Assembly: GCA_051530055.1 (NCBI GenBank)
Contig: CM121341.1
Coordinates: 18,600,001 to 18,664,000 of the forward strand
Reading direction: 5' to 3'
Source of the DNA: Neoechinorhynchus agilis
Taxonomy: Eukaryota > Acanthocephala
DNA: 64,000 bases
The notes below the pieces were generated by a model. That model was not told the origin of the DNA, did no database searches, and worked only from the letters and a program-made list of their open reading frames with translations. Numbering within the stretch: position 1 is the stretch's first letter; each line of letters begins with the position of its first letter. The translations under genes were made by a program, and so were the position numbers. Of this stretch, positions 1-12,494 are shown piece by piece.

Positions 1-2750
1 TAGCGGTTACCCCGATTTTCTAGTAAAAAGCACACGCCCCTACCATCCTTCAACGACTACATTAAGCATCCCTCGCCTCGTAAACTAACTCCTCCTTAAC
101 CCCTCTCATCCTTGCCTCCACTCATCTCTCATCTGCCTAAAACCACTAATCTGCACCCTACCAAATCTGGAAATTTTCGCTTCGCCCCTCAGAAGCGAAA
201 AATACCTTGGACGCGAACACTACCTCACCTCTTACCACCACCTATTCAACTCCCAATATCTTCTTGCCCCCCCCCGAGTTCATCCCGCATACGCAGTTCC
301 CACCCTTATGGTCCCTACACTCAAATCACCCCTAACTACAGTGTCCACCCACGAATCCATTACCCCCGAACTACCCCATCGGTCAACTTCCATCCCCCCT
401 CTCTCTACGCAGCTTCAACCCCCTCCGTCAGTGTCCACCCCTCATGTCCCTTCTAAACATCCCTTTCCAATAATCTTTTATTCTAACATCCGCAGCCTCC
501 TCCCCCAACTCGTTACTTTCCCCACACGCTTCTCCTTCCGCCTTGATAAAATTTTCTCAAACATCAGGCAATGCTCGTGCACTACCAAACTCCCCCCGAT
601 CGCCTCGTCTGACCATTGTTCCATCCTTCTCTCCCACTCATCACCTCAAAAACGTTCCTTCTCCGACCCCTACGTTGTCTGGGATAAGCGTGATCATCAT
701 ACACACGCCTTTGCTGCATGTGTTAATTCTCTTATCACGCAAAACCGCTTTACCATCTTTGGCACCGACCGCTCGATTGCAATGGGCTCTTTGTCAAATC
801 TAATAGAATCTGCGATGAAGGCCTCCATTCCGCGCAAAACTATACGAATATCAAACCGCGACCCTCCATGGTTCTCGCCTTTTCTTAAAACCCTTCAAAT
901 GCAGGTCACCAAAGTTTTCCGGTGAGGCAATCCCGCTTACCCCTCCCTCCACACTGACCAAACGCATCCGAATAGCCCGCAAAGTATTCCTCTCATCTCG
1001 TCTCTCGTCTGTTCCCAATCGAAACTGGTGGCGTGAAATAAAAAATGTCACTGATCGTGGTAGATCAGCCCCCTTCGCATCTCTCCCCAAATTTGATCTC
1101 TTCTCAATCCTCAACACCATGAATAAAAACCTCTGTCCTCCCCAAACCTCCTCTCCATTGTCCCAACCTCCCTTCTCACTTTAGGACCCGCCCATTCATA
1201 CATGCCCTTCCTTAGTTTCCCTCTCGAAATCCTAGAGATCCTTAAACGCCTGACCCGCCATTCTTCCCCTATTTCGACTATCCGAAATTGGGCCATTCGT
1301 TTCATCATCCGGGAACTTATCGATCCTCAAACGCACATAACGAACCTTAGCTTTCTATTAAGCTCTTTCCATCGTGGCTTAAGGAAGCCAGTTTCGTCCC
1401 ACTACCCAAAAACAATAAACGGATTTCCCCCACATCCTTTCGTCCCATTTCTATCCTCTCACCTTTCTCTAAAATCTTAGAAAAATGTTTTAAAACCCGC
1501 TTACTTCACTTCTTCCTCAAAAACATATAACCTTCCCAATTCGCTTTCCGTCCCAATTACTCTTGTTCGGATGCCCTCCTCTGCATCTACGATACGCTTG
1601 TGCGCAGTTTAGATTCCAATCCAGAATCAACCGTCCGTCTCGTGCAACTGGATATTTCCAGGGCGTTTGAGTCGGTTGATCACTCCCTTCTCCTCCAAGC
1701 ATGTGCTTCCTTTGGCCTCCAAACCTGGCAACTCGCTTGGGTTTCCCCTTTCCTCTCCAACCGCAAACAATATATTCAATGCGGAACTTCTTGCTCATCT
1801 TCTCTACCCATATTTAAAGGGGTCCCCGAAGGCGCCGTACTTTCCCCTCTCCTCTTTGACCTTTTTCTAAATGGCCTTCATCCCCTCACTCCCCCAACCA
1901 AATATTTTCTCTATGCCGATGACCTCACAGTCATTACCATTGCATCTCCGTCTCTCTCCCTCTCCACTACCATGGACGAGCTCAACCATCTCATTTCCTC
2001 GCTCTCCACTCTAAACCTCTCCCTAAATTTATCCAAATCTTTTGAGCTTGTCCCCCACATTTCCAAACGCAACCTTATCCCCGCGCCTCCCCCTCTCCCA
2101 ATCCAACGCTCCTCTTCTCTCCGAATACTGGGCGTGATTTTACAAGAAAACCTTAAGTGGGATGCCCACATTTCATTTACATTCTCTAAAGCAAACCATC
2201 GTCTTTACCTCCTCAAACTCCTCCGGCGTCTCGGCGTTTCCCCTAAACACCTTGCCCACTTTTATCTCTCTGTCATCCTCCCTATCGTTACATACGCCTA
2301 CCTCACTTTCGTCGCCCTTTCCACCAATGCTCTCCATTCCCTCAAAACCTTCCACAAGGGAGCAGCGAGAATATGCGGGACTTCACTCCCTCCCCTCGAC
2401 GCCCACCTCCACTCCATTTTCTCCAAAAACGCCCACCGTCTTCTTCAACCCCCTACACAATTTTCTTCCTTCATCTCTAAATACTCGTCCCTAGTAAACA
2501 CCCGGAACCCCAACCTTTTTCATCCCCCCTCGCTCGTACCACCCTCTACCAAAAATCTTTCTTCCCTCAAGCCCAATCTTTCCTTAATAACCGGATAACA
2601 AGGAAAGACTCCCAATCGGCCATTCTCCTGTAAAACTCCAAAGACAAATCCAACCTCCTGCTTCAACATCCGCCATCCAGACAACTTCAGCAAAGATAGA
2701 TGCTGGCAAGTGTATTGATCGTTTTTCTAAATCAATAAAACGTGTTTATA
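1..2750 (+). mobile_element. Jockey/CR1-type LINE, copy A
   Basis: Non-LTR retrotransposon on the plus strand. Residues read from about 480 (a frame with N-I-R-S-L-L) and 540-640 (L-D-K-I-F...S-S-D-H) are the start and end of an APE-type endonuclease, with the middle missing. The longest frame, 1600-2598 (332 aa), is reverse transcriptase: L-D-I-S-R-A-F-E-S-V-D-H near its start, G-V-P-E-G-A-V-L-S-P-L-L-F, and the catalytic Y-A-D-D at about 1912. The 3' end near 2733 carries AATAAA. The coding strand is very rich in C and T, unlike the AT-rich flanks. The frame is interrupted between the endonuclease and RT, so this copy is dead. A near-identical, 5'-truncated copy lies at 39160-41015. The clade (Jockey versus CR1) is inferred and not certain. 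Confidence 0.85.
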
Positions 2751-3497
2751 TTTTTATCAACAGATCGTTAAGACAACAGATCGTTGATTTCACATCTTAG
2801 TACTACGATTTTAATGGAATGAATTTATTCAAAAATGATCAAGAAACTACATTTATTGTATCCGGAGTTTCACCGAATGTGGACGATGAAGATCGAAAAT
2901 GGATTGTAGATTCGAGAATAAACCGATAATCTACGGATTTAGCGTTCAATTTGCAGGCGAAAACGGATCAGAGAAATACATTGCAAGTCGCTTCGTCTGC
3001 ATTGTTCGCGCTGGTGAAATTAATAAATTAGAAGCGCAAAATGAAAAATGCAACCATTGAAAATAACGTTGATTTGTGCGAGAATTCAATTCATGGAAAA
3101 TGCGACGCAAGAATGCAAACCGAAAAACGAAAAAAAATGCAATATCTTCCTTGGGATGAGATTTTATTAAATGTTATTGGCCGAAATAAATATAAATCAG
3201 ATGGAAATTGACGGCAATTTCGATCTAAATGTTTTCCTTCGTTTTTGGAAATGGACTTGTGCCATCTTCAAATTCTGATCACTATAAGACGAAAGGTCAT
3301 AAGGAGACACAATACCAAATAAAAGACGAAAAAAAAGGGTTTTTAAAAATGCTCATTTTTCTCATTATGGGATTTATTTCTTTCGTGGGGATAATTGATG
3401 CCACCATTATTATCGATTGCAGATTAGCGAAAACATTTGAAATGATTACTTGTACCGGCTTATCTCGACTGGTCCCTTTTAAGCTTCTCAATTTTAA
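2751..3497. other. Unassigned stretch before MRPL2
   Basis: No gene can be named here. Short open pieces exist (for example 3229-3615 +) but they resemble no family I recognise. The 5' exon or start codon of MRPL2 may lie in this interval, because the first recognisable MRPL2 exon opens just after an in-frame stop at 3495-3497 and is preceded by acceptor-like pyrimidine-AG sites near 3500 and 3518. Confidence 0.3.
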
Positions 3498-5360
3498 CAG
3501 TCTAAGATTCTCATTCAGGTTTGTTTGTGTTCGAATTTCTATGCCATCCGATATTTTAGTAGATTGTTATCGAAATTGGCGCCTACAAAATTTCCAGAGT
3601 GGAAAAGAGGCGTAGTAATTTTTCCGCAAAAAACCTCCGTTGAAGACCTCAGGAAAAACTTTCGGCCTTCAAAAGATGGCGGATTCTACTACGATCACAG
3701 ATTGATTGTTCGCGAGTATCCTGAGCGTTATACCATTGATGAATTGGACACAAGGCGAACTGGTGGCGCGGATCCCGATACGGGGCGAAAGCTTTTTCCT
3801 CGAATCGGAGGCGGAGTGAAGAAGACGTGGTTATGGGTGGATCTAAAAAGATTAGGACCGAAATATGGTGAACCTCTAATGCAGTCATTTTGGGACATTC
3901 TATTTTAGCTCTTAAAATGACAGCGATATGCGAGCGGGTCATTAAAATTGTAAAAAGCGATTGCCATACCGCATTCCTTGCCCTTGTTGGGCACGCTGAT
4001 CAAGTTCGTTACTTAATCGCTACCGAAACGATGAAACCGGGGGATCTGATCAGAACTTATGGATATATTCCAGAAAAAGAAGGTTAGTATAGCGATGAAC
4101 ACTGGTAAAATTGCGAAGGAAATCTAAATAGATCACGATTGCACGATTGAGATTGATTTAGAAATTCCGTTAATCCCTGCAAATGTCCGTAGATCAATGT
4201 TATACAAACATCTAAACCTTCACCTGAATTCCCAACAATTCTTGTACCATCAATTTCTAATGACCATACTCAAAGATGTTTGAATTAAAATTTATTGTAA
4301 AGAAATTATTCATTATAGTTTCAGTTTCAATTAGCGATGTTTGATTCAGAAATAGATTTATCCTGAAAATTTTCGGCTTTTTCGTTGGCCTTCTTCAGTC
4401 AATCTACAATTTAAAAGAGGCATTGTCAAATAGTTTATCCCATGGGACTCGCAGGCTGAGTTTGTAGTCAGCTTTGTTGCCAACAAAAGTACCTGTTTGC
4501 TGGATCATGATGACTTCCATAGTCACTCTGTCGCGTCTTACGTCACTCCTCGCATTGATGGCGTCGAGGTTCATGCGAGGAGTGACGTAAGACGCGACAG
4601 AGTGACTATGGAAGCCATCATGATCCACCAAACAGGTACTTTTGTTGGCAACAAAGCTGACTACAAACTCAGCCTGCGAGTCCCATGGGATAAACTATTT
4701 GACAATGCCTCTTTTAAATTGTGGATTGACTGAGGCCGAAAATTTTCAAGATGAATCTATTTCTGAATCAAACATCGCTAATTGAAACTAAAATTAAAAT
4801 TTATTACTTCTTGAGATGAAATCTTACAACATCTTTTAATGCGCATGCCTTTCCACTTAGTTATTCCGAAAACGAATGATTGTTGGCCACTTGGAGCGTT
4901 ACCGACCGGTACAACTGTTTGTTGTATTGAAGCGGAACCCGGCCAAGGAGCTCTGTACTCATGTCAAGCTGGTTCCTACTGTACTATCGTATCCAAATCA
5001 GACGGTCGTTGCGTTATTAGAATGCCAAATCACATCAAAAAGCACCGAGGCGCTTTTGACATAAGCGTTCTGGAACAATGCATGGCTGTGGTTGGGAGAT
5101 GTTCTAATCTAGGTCACATGCACGAGCATTTGGGAAGCGCAAATGCCCTTCGTCATATTGGATATAGACCCAGGAGCGGACTCTTCCACAAAAAGACCGG
5201 CAGATTTGGAAAACGGAGAAGAGGACCTAAGCCAGTTCACGTCGTCAATCCTCTGAAACTGGAAATGGAAGAGGCATTTAAAGACGATCCAAATTTCGTT
5301 CCATGCCCAGCAACAAAATCTGTTCGGTACACTTGGTATGATTTTAAGCTTGAAGAATAA
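3498..5360 (+). CDS. MRPL2: Mitochondrial ribosomal protein uL2m (MRPL2)
   Basis: Protein of the large subunit of the mitochondrial ribosome. Three exons are resolved: about 3498-3867, 3909-4082 and 4861-5360. The introns are 3868-3908 (41 nt, GT...AG) and 4083-4860 (778 nt), and both keep phase 1. Seen: R-R-T-G-G near residue 75 of the open frame, then R-I-G-G-G-V-K-K, the segment L-I-A-T-E-T-M-K-P-G-D in exon 2, and P-L-G-A-L-P-T-G-T...E-P-G-Q-G-A at the start of exon 3. These are the hallmarks of bacterial and organellar uL2. Exon 3 continues with V-G-R-C-S-N and G-Y-R-P-R-S-G. The upstream part reading P-T-K-F-P-E-W-K-R-G suggests a matrix targeting region further 5'; the start codon is not found. 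An AATAAA overlaps the stop codon. A palindromic Penelope relic sits in intron 2. Confidence 0.88.
4286..4806. mobile_element. Palindromic Penelope-like relic in MRPL2 intron 2
   Basis: Two copies of the 3' end of a Penelope-like element face each other, with the centre near 4565. The arms run about 4286-4559 and 4571-4806. Each arm can be read outward as the end of a GIY-YIG retroelement protein (R-V-T-M-E-A-I-M-I near 4600, ending about 4730), the same block that ends the large Penelope protein at 27015-29085. The arms differ by small indels. It lies wholly inside the intron between exons 2 and 3 of MRPL2. Confidence 0.75.
4371..4398 (-). ncRNA. Hammerhead-like core in Penelope relic
   Basis: On the minus strand: CTGAAGA, one A, a GGC/GCC stem, then GAAA. 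This has the layout of a hammerhead ribozyme core with one unpaired base before stem II. The opposite arm of the palindrome has lost most of stem II. Activity is unknown. Confidence 0.4.
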
Positions 5361-6240
5361 AGTTTTTAATGTAATTGCTGTAAGGCGAATGACGCTCAAT
5401 CTTTAGTATTTCCACTGACAAATATGTAAGTTTCCGAGTCTACTAATCGTGATTGTCTCGAGAAAAACAGTGTCTTGTTCAAAATAACATGTAGAAAATC
5501 AATATTGAATTTGTTCAATGTCCACTATGCAAAAATAACGTCAGTAAACTAAACGCTGTTCATACAATCATCCAAGACCAAAAAAGAATCGTTACTTTGA
5601 TCTCCGAACCAGGAAGTTTTCAGCTTTATGCTTCACGGGGGGGTAAACTTTGACTGCTTATTAACCATATAATCAAGGATTTCGCATTTTAAGACATCTG
5701 TGAAAATTTATAAGAAATACATTACTTACATCCTCACAATTTTTTATTAAGAATTGTAATTTGTTCTTACTTTTGCTCTTCTTCCTACTCGTTCAGATTT
5801 TGCTTCCGGCTTTTGTTCAACTTTTACTTTTAACATCATTAAGTACTCGGGGATGCATATCCTCCGAGGATGGCACAAAATCCCTAACAATCGTCAAAGC
5901 ATTCGCAGCCTTTTGAACATCAATCGTTTCCAATAATTCTTCGTTTGAGTTTGACTTATTGGTGGAATCTACCGTCTTTGAACAGTTAGATTTTTCTCGT
6001 TGGGCTTCTTGATATCGACCAAATGTTTACTTCTAAGAGGTTCTTGTTCGCACTGAATATCCTCCGTAAAAATATCCTCAACTGTATTCATCACTTCAAT
6101 CAATGAGTCCTTTAGAGTATCAGTAGCTTGTTCAAAACACTTCTTTGGTGCGACATCGATAAGAGCAGTCCCGTTCATTGATTTGTTTGTAAATTTTTAC
6201 GGCGTGATCTCGTTCGTCTTTTTCATCTGGGTCTTCGCGT
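5361..6240 (-). other. Unassigned coding-like stretch, interrupted
   Basis: The minus strand holds several short open pieces in different frames: 6178-5969 (69 aa, acidic), a second piece about 6080-5850 and a third about 5850-5770 ending at a GTAAG donor-like site. None resembles a family I know. They could be exons with frames changed by introns, or a decayed gene cut off at about 6240 by a LINE. The remainder (5361-5760) shows nothing recognisable. Confidence 0.25.
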
Positions 6241-7990
6241 TGTTTGATTTCGATAATCTTCCTACATTACTATATCTCCTAGACTTCGTCCAGTTAGTAA
6301 AATTTCCTACCCACCACAACTCACATCTCGATAAAATCTTTACTAACATCTACAAATATAAGGATGCTAAAAAACTACCTCCGATCTCATCCTCAGACCA
6401 TTGCGCAATAATCCTTTCTCCCTCCGCTCCTCCCCAACGTGTACGATCATCCCCCTTTACGGTCTGGAATAAGGAAGATCAACACATTTTCGCATTTATC
6501 GAATTAGTCTCGCGTAATCTTTCTTCACACAGAAAATCTATTTTTCACCCCAACCCCATGGAGACTGCTTTCTCTAACTAATACACTCTCCTCTTGCATG
6601 ACTGCAGCTATTGCTAGGAAACCCATTAGCCTTACAAACCGAGACTCTTGCACATAAACTCGCCTCCTCTCCCACTCACCTCTGGTGGAAAAACACGAAA
6701 AGCGCCCTACCAACCTTTCAAACTCCGACCTCCTTGCTGCACTAAACTCTATCGATGTGCAACTTTGTGACTCTCATTCGAACACAAACCAACCATCATC
6801 CCCTTCCAAATCTACACCGCCGTCCTCGGCTTCTGCAGCTTCACCTCACGCAAATCATCCCCCAACTCTCCCATTCCAAACTGGGCTCTCCACTTACCAA
6901 TATAATCAACCAAAGTTTCAAGACCGGAATCTTCCCTAATTGCCTTAAAACAGCTCGCGTAACCCTGCTCCCGAAAGCAGGTAAACTTATACACACCTCA
7001 AGTTTTCGACCCATCTTTATCTTACCTTCCTTCTCTAAAGTCTTAGAGGGGTGCTTTAGAGCATAACTTCTGCCAATCTTCAATCGAAAATTTTCACCCA
7101 TTCAATTCGGTTTCCAGCTCGACCTTTCTTGTACATACGCCCTTCTTTGCATCTGCGATTCTCCTCTTCATAATATCGACGCACAACCTTTATTTATCTC
7201 TCGACTCATCCAAATCGACATTCACAAAGCTTTTGGTTCCGTCGATTACAATCCTCTTCTTGATACACGCTCTAAATTTATTTCTGCCCCCTGGCAAATC
7301 AAATGATTGAATTCCTTTCTAAACATTAGATTACAATTTATCGAAATAGGGAGCATTGCATCGAACACCTTAGCAATCAACATGGGAGTGCCACAAAGGG
7401 GTTGTTCTCTCCTTCATTCTTTTCAACATTTTCCTGAATGATCTTTTTCCATCTTCTTATTCTAAATACTTCTTGTATGCTGATGATCTTACAATCATTA
7501 CGCATGCACCAAATCCCCTCTCACACCCAGTTACTTCTAGAAATCGTCCCCTCAATCTCAAATAGCCATTCCGATCAGCCGCCCCTTCCTTTTCCTATCA
7601 ATCGTGTCTCCTCGGTCCGTATACTTGATCTTCATTTTCAAGAAAATCTAAAGTGGGACAAGCGCATATCAATTTTGTTGAACGAAGGATCCATTGAGCT
7701 CTATCTTCTTAAACGCCTCCGATACCTTTGGTTGTCATCCAAAAACCTTAAGCACTTTTATATGTCGCCATCCTACCAGCGCTCACCTACGCATATCCAA
7801 CCTTCTGCAATTTTTCTTCTAATCTATTCAAAAACTTAATACATTTCACAAGAGGTGCACTCTAATCTGCTCCTCCAAACTCATGCCCTTAGAAGAACAC
7901 CTCTCTCAAATCTTTCAAAAGCACTCAAAGCGCCTTCATTCTCTTCCGCCTCAATTTTTGCCACACATTTCTCCTTTTATTTGATTGTAC
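6240..7990 (+). mobile_element. Jockey/CR1-type LINE, decayed copy
   Basis: A degenerate relative of copy A. The end of the APE endonuclease is read at about 6290-6420 (L-D-K-I-F-T-N-I then S-S-S-D-H-C). RT pieces follow: L-I-Q-I-D-I-H-K-A-F near 7210, Y-A-D-D-L near 7479, and the C-terminal region to about 7840. The frame changes many times and the 3' end merges with other debris at about 7990. Confidence 0.75.
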
Positions 7991-8090
7991 GTTGGCGAAT
8001 CCTGTCACCGGTGTTGTCGTTACTCATTTTTTTATTTGAGAAATATTTCGCAAGGTTTTCCTTGCCTCTTCAGTCTCTAGTCCCTAACTT
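7975..8090 (-). mobile_element. Penelope-like terminal fragment
   Basis: This short block is a copy of the terminal sequence seen at 8720-8820 and 39000-39110 (same TTGTCGTTACTCAT stretch). It includes a hammerhead-like core at 8046-8073 on the minus strand: CTGAAGA, one G, GCAAGG/CCTTGC stem, GAAA. Confidence 0.55.
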
Positions 8091-8405
8091 TTCGGCCGGG
8101 ATAGCTTCCGGCCAGGCGCCGGACCCCTTCGCAGAGCAAGCCTTGAGTCGCGAACGTAACCTCTCGTCCAGTTTGTCTAGAAGTGATTTGTGAACCCTCT
8201 GCACGATCGGTAAGTCCCACGATGACTGCTTTTGGCACTTCTTAGGTATTGCGGCTTGACCTACTTTAGAGGTCCATGAGGAGAAAGCATTATTAAACTG
8301 CTCTTCGTTGTACTCCGGATAGATCTTAAGGGAGTTCTCGAAAAGGGCCCATGTATCTTTGGGAACGCGTGAACACTCGAAGCTCCCAGGGGTCCTCATG
8401 AACAC
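8075..8405 (-). mobile_element. R2-type LINE fragment (middle of ORF)
   Basis: The minus-strand frame (111 aa) contains W-D-L-P-I-V, R-L-K-A-C-S and G-A-W-P-E-A-I-P. This is the segment that in the other copies of this LINE family lies just before the CCHC knuckle and restriction-like endonuclease (compare G-A-W-L-N-A at 31530). It is an isolated fragment. Confidence 0.55.
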
Positions 8406-8665
8406 TCGAATTTGCAGTAGATCGATTTCAGGACATCTTTAAGATTCGTTGAGAGATTTGCAGAATTTTTTCGTAGGTAAGTTGACTATTGCCTATGTTT
8501 GGTAGAAATTGTTTTTTCTCTGTTAGTTGATTAATTGTTAGTTGTTGTCTTCCGTTCTTTCCTCCGAATCAATTTGCATTTGGAAGATTAAGCTGTGGGG
8601 AAGAAAGAGCGGAAGCAGAAATTAGTGCGAGGAACTGAAGGATGGAAAATGTTTGAGCGACGAGT
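8345..8665. repeat. Dispersed repeat, copy 1
   Basis: About 320 bp that recur in the same orientation at 38065-38375 with perhaps 15% differences. Shared stretches include GAATTTTTTCGTAGGTAAGTT and TAGTTGTTGTCTTCCGTTCT. It probably belongs to a LINE of the copy-A family, because the second copy runs directly into a fragment of that LINE. Confidence 0.6.
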
Positions 8666-8691
8666 GTTGTAAGTGGGAGTAAAAGGAGAAA

Positions 8692-9075
8692 TGTCATATA
8701 TCATTGTCCTCGGGGTAAATTTGATTGTACGTTGGCGAATCCTGTCCCAGGTGTTGTCGTTACTCATTTATTTATTTAAGAAATATTTCGCAAGGTTTTC
8801 CTTGCCTCTTCAGTCGCTATCTAAAATGGAGACAATATAAACAGCATGCACAGCAGGTCATGTCTGGATCCTGCTGTGCATGCTGTTTACATTGTCTCCA
8901 TTTTAGATAGTGACTGAGGAGGCAAGGAAAACCTTACGAAATATTTCTCAAATAAATAAATAAATAAATAAATAAACAAATAAACAAATAAATAAATAAA
9001 TGAGTAACGACAACACCTGGGACAGGATTCGCCAACGTACAATCAAATTTACCCCGAGGACAATGATATATGACA
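8692..9075. repeat. Penelope-like terminal palindrome with hammerhead-like motifs
   Basis: Inverted repeat: the sequence from about 8692 to 8875 returns in reverse complement at about 8866-9075. Each arm carries a hammerhead-like core: minus 8786-8813 (CTGAAGA, G, GCAAGG/CCTTGC, GAAA) and plus 8914-8941 (CTGAGGA variant). The right arm is lengthened by an AAAT-type simple repeat. The plus arm leads straight into the N-terminal region of a Penelope-like protein at 9060. Confidence 0.75.
8946..9001. repeat. AAAT/AAAC microsatellite
   Basis: About 13 four-base units of AAAT with some AAAC, inside the right arm of the Penelope palindrome. The left arm has only two or three units, so this is a later expansion. 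Confidence 0.9.
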
Positions 9076-9604
9076 TTAAGAAACAGTATGGCGATAACTG
9101 TACCAAGAGCATTAGCCACTTATTAAAATGGAGATTAGGCTTCTTTGCATCAAACAAGATTCTAAATTCATACAGACATGTAGGGACGAGAACTTAACAC
9201 CGAGGTGTGCCCGACTAAAATCAGGCATAATTGGATTCCACGGATCATTCCTACAGCGCTCCTTTGAAAGACAATTATTTAACTTCGGCATTGTAGAGAT
9301 GAGGAAACGCATATGTCACATTAAGAACGATTCCATGAGCACATGGGAATATCTTACACGCACTCTTGACTATGACGATATTATGTGGCTAAATCCATAC
9401 GTTAATGAACGAATCAATGCCCAAACACTGGAGATTAAGAAACGACATAACAAGAAGTTGGATCGACTGCGACCAAATATCCCTAAGGTACAACCATATT
9501 TCTTCAACAAATCTAAACGAATCTTCACGGAAGAGGAAGTTGCCTTGTTGAGCAAAGGCCATGATTACATTGTCAAACGTCGAATATATGAAACACAGAT
9601 ATAA
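9060..9604 (+). mobile_element. Penelope-like element, N-terminal region
   Basis: Open frame 9128-9604 (158 aa) plus a short upstream piece. It contains C-A-R-L-K-S-G-I-I-G-F, F-G-I-V-E-M-R and a K-R-H-N-K-K-L motif. These match in order the N-terminal part of the Penelope-like protein at 26481-27018 (C-A-K-L-K-S-G-M-I-G-F, F-G-I-Q-E-M-R, H-A-K-K-L). The RT and GIY-YIG parts are not present here. Confidence 0.75.
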
Positions 9605-10590
9605 GCAGTCGGCATGTCAACGATTCCACCGCCGTCCCATCGCTCCACTCGGGACTTAACTATCTCAGCAAACCACCATTCGCCGCACGTCGCACCGCCC
9701 ACGCCAGACGCTGCTGACGCAGTCCCCTTAAACGTGCCACCTGTTAATCACGCAGATCACGAGAGGACCGGCGCTGCAAATTCATAAAATCAACTTTGGT
9801 CCGAAGAACCTACAGATAGCAAGCGGCAAACGGAAATTTCAAGTACTCTGGGAGGTGAGGCCAATGCTACCCGATATCCGAGGGTCTCAACACATAATTG
9901 CCCGGTCTGTGACAAGCAGATCAAAATTACGACAGGGGGAGAATTTTGGACTCACGGTCCAAGGGATTCCCGATGTGTTGGTTCCGGCCTTCTGCTGGCA
10001 AGCTCTGCTCCTCAGCTCAGTGAACCTCGTCAGAACATCCGAAACATCGTACATTGCACCCCTTCGTTGCTGGAGATCGTGCGCATTTTGCCCAGAAACA
10101 TCCTAAAGCGGATCCCGAAGGGCGCTCGATTTCAGGTAGCGAAGAGATATTCAGCCCTGCTGAGCGACTGTCTCGAGACAAATACCGAAGTATCTTGGAC
10201 ACGCTTTTTCGCATTGCCGAGACTGGTACTTTGTGCCGGAGGACCATCTGACGAGTCCCTTGTTACCCTCATCAAAAACAGGGTGTCCTCCTTCGACAAC
10301 TCGTTTTGAGAGGTCCTACGCAAAGCTTGCGTTTTTAGGGGAGATTTCTCAAAGCCACCGAATCCGAGCCGAGTTTCAACCCGTTCAATGACCCAGAGAG
10401 TGTCTTCTAAACTCGCCGATGGTGATGTGAGAGGCGCGGTTCGCATTATATCCTCCACCAAAGAATTCGCAAGAGATGATACGAAAACTCTCTAACTTCT
10501 CAGCGAGAAACATTCTCGACACACTGGTCATCTAGAATATTTGGAGATGATCCCTCGTGCACCCCGTTAGAATTTTCGGTTGATGTAGTT
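9605..10590 (+). mobile_element. R2-type LINE fragment (N-terminal part)
   Basis: Between 9895 and 9960 a zinc-finger-like C-P-V-C...H-G...C-V-G-S-G segment can be read. Then 10060-10310 reads I-V-R-I-L-P-R-N-I-L-K-R-I-P-K-G-A, a block shared with copies at 15560, 18770 (minus) and 33360. Frames shift and the RT is missing. 9605-9890 is C-rich and shows nothing more specific; it may be the 5' part of the same element. Confidence 0.65.
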
Positions 10591-10599
10591 AGTAAAGCC

Positions 10600-12490
10600 A
10601 TTTCTTCGTTATGACGGCATAAGGTGTGACGCACACTTGTGCAACGTTGATATGTGAGTGTGTGTGGGTTTTAGTTAGTTTTTTGATTTGTTGGTTAACA
10701 CATAAAATAATTGAAGAATCAAAGGATTTGAGCACGACATTTGGCGACGAGGGTGGGATTTTGATGATGCAGTCTCTCATTGAGAAACAACATGAGTTAT
10801 TGGAACTAATGATAAAGCAAATGGGACAAATGAAGGGGAGCGATAACAAACGGCAACAGAATCATGGTGATATCCAAGTGTTTCGATCTTTCGATCCTGG
10901 TAGCAAGACGGGAAGATTATGAGGCTCAGTTGGAAAAACATTTGGAGTATTGTCGAGTAGAGACTCAAGAATTGATGCAAGCTTGTTTGTTGGCGTGGAT
11001 AAGCCCGCAGATTTACGCAAAAGTCCGGAAAAGCTTGGGTACGAAGAAACCCAGTGACTGCTCTTTTGCGGAATTGAAAGATGCCACATCGAAGTTATAT
11101 ACCCAAGAAATACAGGAAGTAGCAGCGCGATACCGTTTCAGTAATACCCGAATGAAACCAAGGCAAAGCTACGATGATTGGATAGCGGAGTTATGGGACG
11201 TTTCGAAAGGTTGCAACTTCTTCAAATCAGAAGTGCAAGATGAACAAAAAGCTACAGAGATCCAGATTGGAGACAGGGTGATATTAAATAGTCCACACGA
11301 GGAAATACGAAGATCGGCTTTTCAGCACAAGAACTTGACACTCGAAAAGCTGCGAACCATCATCAACAGTTACGACGTCTCGAAGCAGGCATTGGAGATC
11401 GCACCGAAAATGGACAGTGTGAAGTCCTTTGTGCAGAAGATTTATCAAAACAAGTTCAAACGAGAGCATAATCGGAACGACTTTATAGCAAAATGCAAAT
11501 ATTGTGCAAGAAAACATTTGGAGGGAAAGACTTGCTGGGCCAGAAATGCTAAATGCTTCAAATGTGGGAAGAGTGGACATTTCGCTCGATGCTGTTTGTC
11601 GGCTACCGGTGCTAATCAAATTAAAGATGTAAAAGATGGCGAATCAGTGAGATGCGATGAATCAGGATATCATGAAGAGGATGATGAACTTGAAAGACAT
11701 ATTTATACTATTCCGGGTAGGAAGAGAGCGGAGATTTCGGCATTCATAGAAGGGGTGAAGACAAAAATGGAGTTTGAAACGGGAGCCGCGGATTAAATTA
11801 TAACAAGCGCGTCGTGGCATCGAATCGGAAAACCTAAATTAAGCGCAACAAATGCACTGAGAGCTTTTGGAGGAAGAGATCGAGAGCCTTGGAAGATATT
11901 CAATGAATGTGAAGCCAGGCAGGAAATGGAGATGAGTTGAAGCCGTTGTAGTACCACAATCAGGTAAATCATTGTTTGGACTACCATGGATTTTGCAGTT
12001 TGGATAAAAAATTCCAGCGGAGCTCGTAGAGGTTCACAGGGTCAATAAGGAAGGAAGTGATAAAAGCGAAGCAATATGCGCAAAATTGAAGAAATCATTC
12101 CCTTCATTTTTCAACAATGAATCGGATCCGATAAAAAAAATTCCAAGCAAGCTTGGTGACGCCGAACAATGCGTATGTGGTGCGGGAAAGATTCCGTTTG
12201 CACTACAGGAACCATTAGAAGCGGAACTAGATCGGTTAATAAAGGTGAAAATATTGTCGTGTGTAGATGCGAATCAAGATAAAATCGAATGGGTCACACA
12301 AATTGTAGTTGTTCGAAAGACCGGAGGAAACGTACGAATTTGTGGAGATTTCCGCGCAACTATCAATCAGCATCTCCAAGTTGATTCGTACTGTATGCCC
12401 ACTTTCGAAGAATTAACACAGAAGTTGGCGGGTGCTACGCAATATAGCACTTCCGGTGGACGATAAGACGAGTAAAATACTAACGATCGC
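10600..12490 (+). mobile_element. LTR retrotransposon fossil (gypsy-like), 5' part
   Basis: Old Ty3/gypsy-like copy. A TGGCGACGAGG sequence near 10741 looks like the primer-binding site just after a 5' LTR. A gag region spans about 10810-11790 with a CCHC zinc knuckle (C-F-K-C-G-K-S-G-H-F) near 11550. A protease-like stretch and the start of reverse transcriptase follow to about 12465. The 3' half is absent; the element ends against a LINE fragment at about 12495. It is broken, with several interruptions in the part that remains, and no 3' LTR was found. Confidence 0.75.
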
Positions 12491-12494
12491 AACA

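Noticed and set aside
112-1308. Several proline-rich or arginine-rich frames on both strands
   Set aside because: They are shadows of the pyrimidine-rich LINE in other frames.
2860-2940. Protease-like W-I-V-D-S of an LTR element
   Set aside because: The key glycine after D-S is absent and no gag or RT is nearby.
5770-5850. Shugoshin-like basic C-terminal motif (G-R-R-A-K)
   Set aside because: Only five residues agree, and the expected downstream E-P-S-L segment is missing.
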